In this document: positions 15,255 to 22,829 of the stretch, piece by piece
How the letters are laid out: each line of letters opens with the position of its first letter
Numbering within the stretch: position 1 is the first letter of the stretch
Origin: Ktedonobacteria bacterium
GTDB lineage: Bacteria; Chloroflexota; Ktedonobacteria; Ktedonobacterales; JACDGC01
Assembly: GCA_027459705.1 (NCBI GenBank)
Contig: DAIDHM010000234.1
Coordinates: 1-32,506 of the forward strand
Length of the DNA: 32,506 nt
Direction: 5' to 3'
The notes under the pieces: generated by a model
The model's database searches: none
What the model was told of the DNA's origin: nothing
The model's input: only the letters and a program-made list of their open reading frames with translations
Made by a program: the position numbers and the translations under genes

Positions 15255-16898
15255 CTACGAGAGTCTGGTGTTGCCAGCTGCCTGGTCACCCGGCGACGCC
15301 GCGGAGTCGGAAGCCGGCGTCCGGAAGCCGGTCAGATCGGCGCCACGCAGTACGGCATCCGCCTGTCGCCCCTGGGACGGCATGCCTGACGCGAGCGCAT
15401 AATACACGAGCGCGCTGACGACTGCGCCGACGATGCCGCTGATATCCGCGCCTCCCAGCCAATGCGCGATCGGCCCCTGCCAGGGTTGACTCAGCCAGGG
15501 CAGATAAGCCGAGCCGATGCAGGGGATGGTCGCGGCGAATCCACAGGCCCATGCCAGCAGGCCGCGCCAGGCAAATCCCGACCGACGCTTGCCAGGCGCA
15601 GGCGCATGCGAATCGCTCCCACGACGCAAGAGGAAATAGTCGACGACTAAGACGGCGGCCCAGGCGGGCACCCACAGATAGGTGAGTAAGAGAAAATTGA
15701 TGTAGACCCCCAGAAAATTGTTGACCAGATCAGCATACGTCTGGGCGCGGGAAAATTGCGTCGCCAGGCCAATCCCCAGCACCAATATGCCCCCCAGGAG
15801 GCCGCAGACCAGCGCCGCCAGCCAGCGCCGCAACCCCACATCCATCGCCAACGCGACCAGACCAGCAGTATAGACATCGAAATAGTTGGCCCAGATCTCG
15901 CCAAGGACCACGAACAGCAGAAATGGGACGGTCAACCAGGGGGGAGCCGCGGCGGTTATCACACTCAACAGATCAGGGTTACCCGGATTGATCGTGTAGA
16001 GCGCGACCCCCAGAATGCCGAGCAGCGCGGTCGGGAGGCCGATCCCTACGCCAGACCACCAGGCCACGCGGCGCGCCGGTGTTTCCGCGGGCAGGTAGCG
16101 CGAATAGTCCGAAGCGAAGGGAATCCACGATGCGACCAACGCGTAGATGAAACTGCCACCGACGATCATCGCCGCGAGATGCGTGGGACCGGTGACGGTC
16201 GTCGCGAGATTCCAATGAATTTTCGGGAAGAGGGCAATGAAGAGGATCGCGCCAAACACCATGAAGACGATTGCGCCGTATTTCTCGAAGACATGGACGG
16301 TCTGGTGCCCGAAGATGGCCACGATAATCGAGAGGATCAACACCAGCGCGATGGCGCTCAAGGCGACGGGAGTCGATTTGGGCACGCCTGCCAGGCCCAA
16401 CAATTGCACCACAGCCCAGCCACCGATGACGCAGTCGACAGCAAACCAGCCGACGGCCATCAGGAAGGTGAAGAATGCGCCGATATACGCACCGCGATGT
16501 CCCAGCACCGCGCGCGAGAAGACCATCTGTGGCGTGCCACTCCGCACCCCGGTCGCGCTGATCGGCCCGTGCAGGATCGCGGCCAGACCCGCGCCGACGA
16601 GGATCGCGATCGCGCTATCCACCAGGCCCAGTTGGCCCGTACTCGCACCCACCGCGAGGGGGGCGCCTATCACCAGCGCGCCGGTCAAGAGCGAGACGTA
16701 ATTCGCCATCGCGCCCGCCCAGACCAGGCTCAACTCGCGCGCCACCCCATGACGTTCTGCCGTGGGGACAGGTTCCAGGCCGCGCCGCTCCACTTTCAAA
16801 AAATCGTCCGCGGCGACGCCGCGCACCCCGAACGCTGATGATGCATTGCTCGCTACTGGTTCGCTTCCGGGTGTATGGACATCACTGACATTGCTCAT
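15255..16898 (-). CDS. cytX: NCS1-family transporter CytX (hydroxymethylpyrimidine uptake)
   Basis: The product is 547 residues. The ATG at 16898 follows GAGAGGAG; in-frame codons further up run into the riboswitch leader and are not used. NCS1 permeases carry nucleobases with H+ or Na+. The protein has about twelve membrane helices. NCS1 landmarks include AGAMANYVSLLTGALVIG, GVRSGTPQMVFSRAVLG, WFAVDCVIGGW, ASWIPFASDYSRYLP and LGEIWANYFDVYTAGL. First place after a TPP riboswitch and ahead of thiD identifies it as the CytX subgroup, predicted to import hydroxymethylpyrimidine. The N-terminus (about 50 residues) and the C-terminus are hydrophilic. Unlike the genes downstream it carries no palindromic repeat. 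The gap to thiD is 17 bp. Confidence 0.9.
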   Translation of the reverse strand: MSNVSDVHTPGSEPVASNASSAFGVRGVAADDFLKVERRGLEPVPTAERHGVARELSLVWAGAMANYVSLLTGALVIGAPLAVGASTGQLGLVDSAIAILVGAGLAAILHGPISATGVRSGTPQMVFSRAVLGHRGAYIGAFFTFLMAVGWFAVDCVIGGWAVVQLLGLAGVPKSTPVALSAIALVLILSIIVAIFGHQTVHVFEKYGAIVFMVFGAILFIALFPKIHWNLATTVTGPTHLAAMIVGGSFIYALVASWIPFASDYSRYLPAETPARRVAWWSGVGIGLPTALLGILGVALYTINPGNPDLLSVITAAAPPWLTVPFLLFVVLGEIWANYFDVYTAGLVALAMDVGLRRWLAALVCGLLGGILVLGIGLATQFSRAQTYADLVNNFLGVYINFLLLTYLWVPAWAAVLVVDYFLLRRGSDSHAPAPGKRRSGFAWRGLLAWACGFAATIPCIGSAYLPWLSQPWQGPIAHWLGGADISGIVGAVVSALVYYALASGMPSQGRQADAVLRGADLTGFRTPASDSAASPGDQAAGNTRLS

Positions 16899-17061
16899 GC
16901 CCCGCTCCTCTCGCCGGTTCACACCGGTCGGTGTTTCGGGGATCGTGGGCTTCGCGCCGCGCACGCCATCGGCCGCGGACTCACCAGCAAGGGCAAACAC
17001 ACTGCTCGCCGCCGCGGTGGGTCCGCCAGCACATCGAGCGAGGGGGGGTGAAGCAATCACG

Positions 17062-17148
17062 CTCCCTACACTGGCATTACCCAGATCAGGTTCAATCGGT
17101 CGACGGGGGAATAGCCCGCCCTCTCAGCCCGGTTCGCCCGAGCTCCCG
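17062..17148 (-). ncRNA. TPP riboswitch
   Basis: On the minus strand the THI-box is nearly complete. It starts with CGGGAGCTCGGG, then CGGGCTGAGAGGGCGGGC (the GAGAGG pyrimidine-sensing part), then TTGAACCTGATCTGGGTAAT and GCCAGTGTAGGGAG (the diphosphate-sensing part and P1 closing strand). It lies 163 bp upstream of cytX. No T-rich terminator is visible between it and the gene, so control of translation or an unrecognised terminator is more likely than a classical intrinsic terminator. TPP binding should switch off the whole salvage operon. Confidence 0.96.
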
Positions 17149-17191
17149 TTCGATAGGTACCAGTGCGGAACACGTTGGCTCAACGCAATGC

Positions 17192-17211
17192 CTATCGTGG
17201 TAGTACGATAG
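17192..17211. promoter_or_regulatory. Inverted repeat upstream of the TPP riboswitch
   Basis: CTATCGT and ACGATAG (7-base arms) flank GGTAGT. The site lies about 45 bp upstream of the riboswitch, where the operon promoter should be. On the minus strand TTGCAA, 18 bases, TATCGT is a possible promoter whose -10 falls in this repeat. It may be an operator; the evidence is the symmetry alone. Confidence 0.4.
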
Positions 17212-17245
17212 CACATCGTCAAGCGCGATTGCAAGGAAGCACAGG

Positions 17246-17282
17246 CTCGGCAGGTCGTCGTCGCATGTGCGTAACTGCCGAG
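17246..17282 (-). terminator. Possible terminator or hairpin after the GH3 gene
   Basis: CTCGGCAG (17246-17253) pairs with CTGCCGAG (17275-17282) around a 21-base loop, 12 bp past the GH3 stop. There is no T-run, so it is at best a weak or factor-dependent terminator separating GH3 from the thiamine operon. Confidence 0.35.
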
Positions 17283-17294
17283 CACCGACGCAGG

Positions 17295-18629
17295 TTAGGC
17301 GGCATCCACGGGGCGCAGATCAGCGACTGGCGCAGTGCCAAGCGCGGCGAAGGCATGCGCGGTGGTGGTCGGAGGCATCAACGGCAGCAGACCTCGCTTG
17401 ATTTTCAGCATGAGAATACGTCGTACGGAGAGTTGAATGCGATCCATCGTCAGTTGTCCGGATTGTAATGCCTGTTTGATCGCATCGACCATCTCTTTGC
17501 CCTGCGCATACCCTGCTGCCCCCAGGAGCATGTCACATCCAGCTTGCAGCGCCATCACACCGGCAACGCCAAGGTCATATTTGGCATAGACAAAGACGCC
17601 TTCCATATATAACGCATCAGTGACCACGACTCCCTGGTACCCCAGTTGCGTGCGGAGTAGCCCATCGATGATCTTCGGCGAGAGTTCCGCCGGCAATGTG
17701 GGATCGACGGCTGGCAGCAAGAGATCCGTGGTCATAATCATCCCTGGGGGATCATTGCCAGCGAGCAGGGCTTTGTAGGGGGCAAGATCGATCGCGTTGA
17801 GTTGCGCGACCGTGCGATCGATGGTTGGGAGGCTTTTATGCGGATCGGTCCGCGCGATCCCTAATCCGGGGAAATGTTTGATCGTGCCGATGACTCCATT
17901 CTCCTGGAGTCCATCCAGCCAGGCCCCCGCCATCTTGGTCACGACATCCGGGGTGGTGCCGAAAGCGCGTTGATTATCAGGGCCACTGTACAGGGCGCGA
18001 TTACTCTCCACATCCACAACTGGCCCGAGATCCGTGTTGATCCCGAGCGCGAGCATCTGTTTGGCGGTCAATGCCCCTTGGTTATACGCATACTGCGCAT
18101 TGTTCGTCAGACCAATATCCTGGGCTGAGGGATGCGGTCCATAGATACCGGAGAGCCGATCGACCGGTCCGCCTTCCTGGTCAGTCGAAACGAGTAGCGG
18201 GATCTTCGAGTCGTTCTGTGATCCATTGTCAAAAGTCAACGCTTGCTGTGTCGAACCGAGCTGGTCATAACCGAATTGCGGCGAGTGGTACAGAATGGTT
18301 GCCCCGGGCTGTAATTGTTGGATCATCTGCTGGGAGTCTGTGCCCGGTCCCGAATATTGCTCGCTGGTATATTCCATCATGAGTAATTGGCCAATCTGCT
18401 GATCCAGGGACATCTTGGCGATATACGCGTTAGCGCCCTGTTCCAGAGCGGCGTCGGGCAGGCGAATCCACGCCGCGCGCGGGGCGCCAGGGGCGCCATC
18501 GAGGCGCGTATTTGCGGGTATCCGGGCCGATCCCTGCTTGCCACAACCAGCAAAGATGATCAATGTCAGTGATACGAACCACAGACTACGCCGCCAGCCA
18601 CTCTCGCGTTCAGGTTGCGTCGCTGCCAT
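17295..18629 (-). CDS. GH3 lipoprotein, beta-N-acetylhexosaminidase (NagZ-like)
   Basis: The product is 444 residues; the start follows GGAGG. A signal segment ends in a lipobox (IIFAGC, Cys29), so it is a surface lipoprotein. The GH3 domain has STDQEGGPVDRL (about 148-159, substrate binding), LGINTDLGPVVDV, the KHFPG loop at 251-255, the Asp-x-His dyad in TDPH (D262, H264) and the nucleophile Asp338 in VVVTDALYMEGV. NagZ-type enzymes remove N-acetylglucosamine from peptidoglycan fragments or chitin-like sugars. The usual KHFPGHG reads KHFPGLG here: the second His is replaced by Leu, while the catalytic Asp-His dyad and nucleophile are kept. The enzyme is probably active. The 281-bp gap upstream (18630-18910) holds the ribosome-binding site and no other gene I can support. 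Confidence 0.9.
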   Translation of the reverse strand: MAATQPERESGWRRSLWFVSLTLIIFAGCGKQGSARIPANTRLDGAPGAPRAAWIRLPDAALEQGANAYIAKMSLDQQIGQLLMMEYTSEQYSGPGTDSQQMIQQLQPGATILYHSPQFGYDQLGSTQQALTFDNGSQNDSKIPLLVSTDQEGGPVDRLSGIYGPHPSAQDIGLTNNAQYAYNQGALTAKQMLALGINTDLGPVVDVESNRALYSGPDNQRAFGTTPDVVTKMAGAWLDGLQENGVIGTIKHFPGLGIARTDPHKSLPTIDRTVAQLNAIDLAPYKALLAGNDPPGMIMTTDLLLPAVDPTLPAELSPKIIDGLLRTQLGYQGVVVTDALYMEGVFVYAKYDLGVAGVMALQAGCDMLLGAAGYAQGKEMVDAIKQALQSGQLTMDRIQLSVRRILMLKIKRGLLPLMPPTTTAHAFAALGTAPVADLRPVDAA

Positions 18630-18910
18630 GAGTCATCCTCCACCAGCATGAGCGAGGTCATGCGTTTGTCGTGCTTGCAGTACGTCTGGCAGAATGCCCT
18701 CTGATCGATTGACCAGGGTGACTGCGGTACACAACATGCAAAAAAATGAGTATCCCGATATACGGCTTTCTCGGCTGGTATTGTACGCAATCTGGCAAGG
18801 TTTGGCTAGTGCCTTAGGACTCTTGCCGACCTTCCACAAAGACCAGACCACGACCGCTCGCTACAATACGCGGTCATGGTCTGAGAATCTCGCATGTTTG
18901 CAGGTCGTTG

Positions 18911-19846
18911 CTATGGTCGTTGCCCATAGGCAATGTAGACGGGATAGACGATATGGTAGCGTGGATCATAGATCTCGGCTTCCGCCTGGCGGATCGTCTC
19001 ATCAATTTCGCGTTGATCGATATGAAAGATCTGCGCGATAATCGGCGCGGCTCCCAGAAATCCCGTCAGGACGTCCATCGCTAACATCTGGCCGACCCTG
19101 TCACTGTTCACACCAATCGGGATAGCCGCCGATTGCTCGGTCACACCCGTTGCTCCCGCCGCGCGCAGATACTCGCCGATCTGACTGCCTAATGCGACAT
19201 CCACGCCGCGCAGGGCGAGGCCCTGACTGGACCAATTGACAATCTTTGTCAGCGCAGGTCCGCCATCGCGCGGGAGGTTGGCCTCCACCAGCTCAATCCA
19301 GCCACCTGCAGCCGTCACGCGTAGCAATTCACGGACGACCTCTGGCCATTTCGTCACGGGCATGGCCGAGTAGATCAGGCGCATATGCACAAAATCAAAG
19401 GATGCATCGGGAAAGGGCAGCGGTTCCAGGAGGTTCCCCTGCACAAAAGTATAGGCTTGCGGCTGGCCATGCTCCCGGACTGTCAGGGGCGTCGTGACAT
19501 CGATCCCGGTGATCGCAACCTCACCGAGCGATGCTTTGATGTCTTCAGCCCAACGCCCCGTCCCGCTGGCCGCGTCCAGAATACGTGCTGGTCGTTGAAT
19601 CGGGGCGAAAACATGTTTTCCAAAATGCGTAAAAAACGCCGTATGCTGGAGATTCAGGCGGTGTGCCTCGCGTTCGTCGTTGGGCACCATATAGTGACTT
19701 TCGCCGGTAGCGACGGTCTCACGGCCAGGGACATGCACGGAAGTCTGAGCACTGGGCACGGAGGCCGGGTTGCCTGTGGCGGTATTCGCTGCAAGAACGC
19801 TCGCGGTCTTGCTTGGTTTGCGTCGCAGCCAGGAAAACCAGGTCAT
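18911..19846 (-). CDS. Class I SAM-dependent methyltransferase
   Basis: The product is 311 residues from the ATG at 19846, with GAGGAG eight bases upstream. Motif I is ILDAASGTGRWAEDI, the acidic residue after strand 2 is in ITGIDVTTP, and motif post-II and III parts are VQGNLLEPLPFPDASFDFVH and GGWIELVEANLPRDGGP. The fold is complete; the substrate is unknown (small molecule, lipid or quinone are all possible). It follows a paralogue with the same layout, including the shared segments HMFAPIQ/HVFAPIQ, DGGPAL and a C-terminal YxVxTPIYIAxGQR/YPVYIAYGQR motif. The N-terminus (about 60 residues) is basic then Ser/Thr-rich and precedes the fold. Confidence 0.85.
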   Translation of the reverse strand: MTWFSWLRRKPSKTASVLAANTATGNPASVPSAQTSVHVPGRETVATGESHYMVPNDEREAHRLNLQHTAFFTHFGKHVFAPIQRPARILDAASGTGRWAEDIKASLGEVAITGIDVTTPLTVREHGQPQAYTFVQGNLLEPLPFPDASFDFVHMRLIYSAMPVTKWPEVVRELLRVTAAGGWIELVEANLPRDGGPALTKIVNWSSQGLALRGVDVALGSQIGEYLRAAGATGVTEQSAAIPIGVNSDRVGQMLAMDVLTGFLGAAPIIAQIFHIDQREIDETIRQAEAEIYDPRYHIVYPVYIAYGQRP

Positions 19847-19882
19847 ACATATTCTCCTCAAGACGTACTCAACGTACAACAG

Positions 19883-19910
19883 AAAAAGGCCGGGCTGTCG
19901 CGGCGACAGC
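19883..19910 (-). terminator. Hairpin with short T-run between the two methyltransferase genes
   Basis: On the minus strand GCTGTCG-CCG-CGACAGC (19910-19894) is followed after six bases by TTTTT (19887-19883). It could partly terminate transcription after the upstream methyltransferase, which ends at 19960. Confidence 0.4.
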
Positions 19911-19959
19911 GTTGATCGCGCATCGATCGCGGATAATTCGGCAGCCTGCTACAGACAGT

Positions 19960-20859
19960 TTACACCCTTTGTCCACAGGCAATATAGATAGGTGTGATAA
20001 CAGAATACCGGTCACTCGCGATCTCCAGTTCGGCAGCGCGCAACGTTGCTTCAATCTGCGCTTCTTCCAGCAACAGTGCCTGCCGCATCGCGGTGATGCC
20101 CTGACGGTATGCGATGATCACCATCTTTGCCAGCATCTGTCCTTCATTGCCACCTGAGGGGCCGATCGGTAAATCTTCCTCACGAAGCTCTATATTGGTG
20201 GCGCCGGCTTCGCGCAAAAAATGCGCAATGTGATGCGCGTATGAGGCATCAACATCGCGGAGCGCGAATACTTGATTCGCCCATGCTTCGAGTTGTGCCA
20301 GTGCCGGACCACCATCATGTGGCAGATAAGCTTCCACCAATTCGATCCAGCCTCCGGGACTGGTCACGCGCACTAATTCACCCACGACGAGCGGCCATAG
20401 TTGGACGGGGACGACGGAAAACAGAAACCGCATATGCACGTAATCGAAGGAGGCCTCCTGGAATGGCAACGGATCCAGGATATTGCCGTGAACAAAGGTA
20501 TATCCAGCAGGTTGGCTCTGATCGATGACCCCCATCGGCATGGAGATATCCATCCCGGTGATCTGTGCCGACGGAAAAAGCGCATGCATCTCTTCCGCCC
20601 ACGCCCCCGTACCGCAGCCTGCATCCAGGATATGCGCGGGTTGCTGGATCGGCGCGAACATATGCGTTCCAAAAAATGCGCGCATGGCCACATGTTGCTG
20701 ATCCTGGCTTCGGGCATCAGCAATATCAGATGGTGGTGAGGAATGGCTTATCCCGCTTGTGGTTATATCACGTTTCGTTTCATAGAGTGGACGAGATTCC
20801 TTGATGATAGGGTGCGAAGAAAGAGGGCCAGGTTTGCGCCTCCAGGGAAATAATGGCAT
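19960..20859 (-). CDS. Class I SAM-dependent methyltransferase (paralogue)
   Basis: The product is 299 residues. Motif I is ILDAGCGTGAWAEEM, strand 2 ends in ITGMDISMP, and VHGNILDPLPFQEASFDYVH and GGWIELVEAYLPHDGGP follow. It is clearly the paralogue of the gene at 18911-19846, with closest similarity in the catalytic core and near the C-terminus. The short basic N-terminus (MPLFPWRRKPG) resembles the other copy (MTWFSWLRRKPS). It is divergent from the response-regulator gene across a 258-bp gap. A shared product pathway with that two-component pair is possible but not shown. GGAG lies about 11 bases before the start. Confidence 0.85.
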   Translation of the reverse strand: MPLFPWRRKPGPLSSHPIIKESRPLYETKRDITTSGISHSSPPSDIADARSQDQQHVAMRAFFGTHMFAPIQQPAHILDAGCGTGAWAEEMHALFPSAQITGMDISMPMGVIDQSQPAGYTFVHGNILDPLPFQEASFDYVHMRFLFSVVPVQLWPLVVGELVRVTSPGGWIELVEAYLPHDGGPALAQLEAWANQVFALRDVDASYAHHIAHFLREAGATNIELREEDLPIGPSGGNEGQMLAKMVIIAYRQGITAMRQALLLEEAQIEATLRAAELEIASDRYSVITPIYIACGQRV

Positions 20860-21117
20860 TGGCGTGCCGCTCCTTCACTTTTGAACCCAGATTCCAGCCC
20901 GCCGAACCACCCCCACCTTAGTGACCGCACGCTCCATATTGTAGCAGCCAGGGCAATGAAGGAACAATCCATATCCTGAACCTGCCCGGACATACATGGG
21001 AATTGCCATAACGCATTGGACACGTACACACTCCATATGTTACGCTGGGCGCGGGTACCGTATGCTCCTTTGGTACCTGGACGTGGGTTGTTCGCGCGGG
21101 AAAGGACGCAGTACAGT

Positions 21118-21558
21118 ATGTCTTCCACCATGCCGCCACTGAAGATTTTGATTGTTGATGACAACCCTGAATTGCTCGATGTGTTCGCTCATGGATTGCC
21201 GCTACTGGGCGATTTTACGGTGTTTACCGCAGAAGATGGGTCCAGCGGCCTTGAAGCCTGTTACCAGCATCGACCAGATTGTGTCGTCGTCGACATCAGG
21301 ATGCCGGGACTGAATGGCCAACAACTTGTCAAAACCTTGCGTGGTGATCCAGCGACCGCGCAGACCCCGATCATAGTCCTGACCGCGTTGCCGCATGACC
21401 AGGCTGAATTTAGCAGCTTTGCCGCGGGAACCGATGTCTTCGTGATGAAGCCGCTGGTCCCGCGCGAACTCGTCGAGGCTATCAAGATGGCGCTGTTCGT
21501 CGATGACGAAGAACGAGCTCAGCGTCTACGATTGCTGGTTGAGGAGGGCGACGAATGA
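21118..21558 (+). CDS. Single-domain response regulator
   Basis: The product is 146 residues from the ATG at 21118; an ATG at 21130 is also possible. It is a lone receiver domain: acidic pair D14-D15 (ILIVDDNPE), phospho-acceptor D59 (VVVDIRMPGLNG), T89 (IIVLTAL) and K111 (FVMKPLVPREL). There is no output domain, only about 20 further residues. It therefore acts through protein contacts, CheY/Spo0F-like. Its stop overlaps the start of the kinase gene by four bases, so they are translationally coupled and form a cognate pair. The output partner is not identified. Confidence 0.92.
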   Translation: MSSTMPPLKILIVDDNPELLDVFAHGLPLLGDFTVFTAEDGSSGLEACYQHRPDCVVVDIRMPGLNGQQLVKTLRGDPATAQTPIIVLTALPHDQAEFSSFAAGTDVFVMKPLVPRELVEAIKMALFVDDEERAQRLRLLVEEGDE

Positions 21559-22646
21559 GCACGGTCGATTCAGCCGTTAGCGCCTACACGGCGTTGCACC
21601 GCAATCACCCGTACGAACAAACCTATCAGGTCGCCATGCGGGATCTACGCACGCTGCGTTTCGTTGCCACTTTGCCCGCGGGTGTCGCGACGGGTGGAGC
21701 ATTAGGGCTGTTGCTGGTGACGCTCGCGCGTCCCCACCAGGCCAGTGGGTCAGAATTTTGGGTAATGCTCCTCTGGGGTGCGTGGGTGTTGGCCGCGCTT
21801 TGCGGTGTGGCGGCCGGCGTGTCATGGCGAACATCACACAACCTGATGACGCGGATGACCGCGCTCCGAACCCAGTATGATATCGCTGTGCAGATTGATG
21901 CATTGAAAGATCAGTTCATTGCTTCGGTCAACCATGAACTGCGCAATCCCATCATGGCGATGATGGGCTATCTCGATATCATCGATATCAGCCTCGTTCA
22001 GAGCAAGCTAGACCTTGTCGGCGGCTACGTCACGCGCGCCGTGAACGCTGGTTATCGGCTACGTGAGTTGATCAACAGTATTTTGGATACGAGTCGCGAA
22101 GATCAAACTGCCAGCAATTTTGTTCCCACGACGGTGAATGTGCGCGACGCCCTCGACGCGGCGCTGATGTTGCTCAATCCCAAATTGAGCGAGGATTTGC
22201 AGACAGCATTAACCATACGATTGCCCGACGACCTCACCATCTGGGGTGATGCGGTCCGCTTGCGACGTATCATCGCTAATTTGCTCTCGAATGCCGTCAA
22301 GTACTCTCCAGCGGGCGCTCCAGTAGAATTCTCGGCGTCATTGATCCCGATTCCGGGCAAAAGTCGCAAGGAAACCACGCAATACCTGGTCGAGATGATC
22401 GTGCGCGATTATGGGTTTGGCATCCCCCCGAACCAGATTTCCTTGCTTTTCAACCGCTTCGTCCGCCTTCCCCGTGATCTCACCTCCCGGATCATTGGCA
22501 ATGGGTTGGGGTTGCACCTGTGTAAGGTGCTGGCTGAGGCGATGGATGGCGCAATCTGGGTGGAGAGTAATGGGATTGTAGGTGATGGATCCACTTTTCA
22601 TGTGCTGCTCCCGACACCCCCAACGCCTGTAATGCTTCCTTCTTGA
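21555..22646 (+). CDS. Membrane sensor histidine kinase
   Basis: The product is 363 residues. Two membrane helices (about 37-58 and 68-90) are joined by a very short loop, so there is hardly any external sensor domain; sensing may be within the membrane or cytosolic. The H-box has His127 (DQFIASVNHELRNPIMAMMG). The ATPase domain has N-box IIANLLSNAVKYSPAG, G1 DYGFGIPP, F-box LFNRFVRLPRD and G2 GNGLGLHLCKVLAE. The HisKA and HATPase parts are complete. It overlaps the regulator gene (ATGA) and should phosphorylate that receiver. The stop is followed by a 183-bp gap containing the nrdJ promoter. Confidence 0.93.
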   Translation: MSTVDSAVSAYTALHRNHPYEQTYQVAMRDLRTLRFVATLPAGVATGGALGLLLVTLARPHQASGSEFWVMLLWGAWVLAALCGVAAGVSWRTSHNLMTRMTALRTQYDIAVQIDALKDQFIASVNHELRNPIMAMMGYLDIIDISLVQSKLDLVGGYVTRAVNAGYRLRELINSILDTSREDQTASNFVPTTVNVRDALDAALMLLNPKLSEDLQTALTIRLPDDLTIWGDAVRLRRIIANLLSNAVKYSPAGAPVEFSASLIPIPGKSRKETTQYLVEMIVRDYGFGIPPNQISLLFNRFVRLPRDLTSRIIGNGLGLHLCKVLAEAMDGAIWVESNGIVGDGSTFHVLLPTPPTPVMLPS

Positions 22647-22703
22647 TGTCGCGCTGACGACCGGGCTAGGCCTGATGTACCACCACATTTAGGGAATTTG
22701 TCC

Positions 22704-22732
22704 TTGCATATCACTACATATTGTGTTATGGT
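22704..22732 (+). promoter_or_regulatory. nrdJ promoter
   Basis: TTGCAT (22704-22709), 17 bases, TATGGT (22727-22732), with TGT directly before the -10 (extended -10). It is about 98 bp upstream of the GTG start. I see no cobalamin riboswitch and no convincing NrdR box in the leader. Confidence 0.55.
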
Positions 22733-22829
22733 ATCTCTCGTGGTCGCGTTCTCGGGGCAGGCAGATCAAGCAATCCGAGCGCTGTGGTGGCCCTCAGTTC
22801 CGTGAATATACCTGGTTGGAGATGACGAA

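Noticed and set aside
15756-16838. 360-codon open frame opposite cytX
   Set aside because: Antisense to the membrane helices of an NCS1 transporter; Arg/Asp/His-rich shadow frame.
22647-22829. Cobalamin riboswitch upstream of nrdJ
   Set aside because: No B12-box-like sequence or suitable length is visible; only a promoter and ribosome-binding site are supported.
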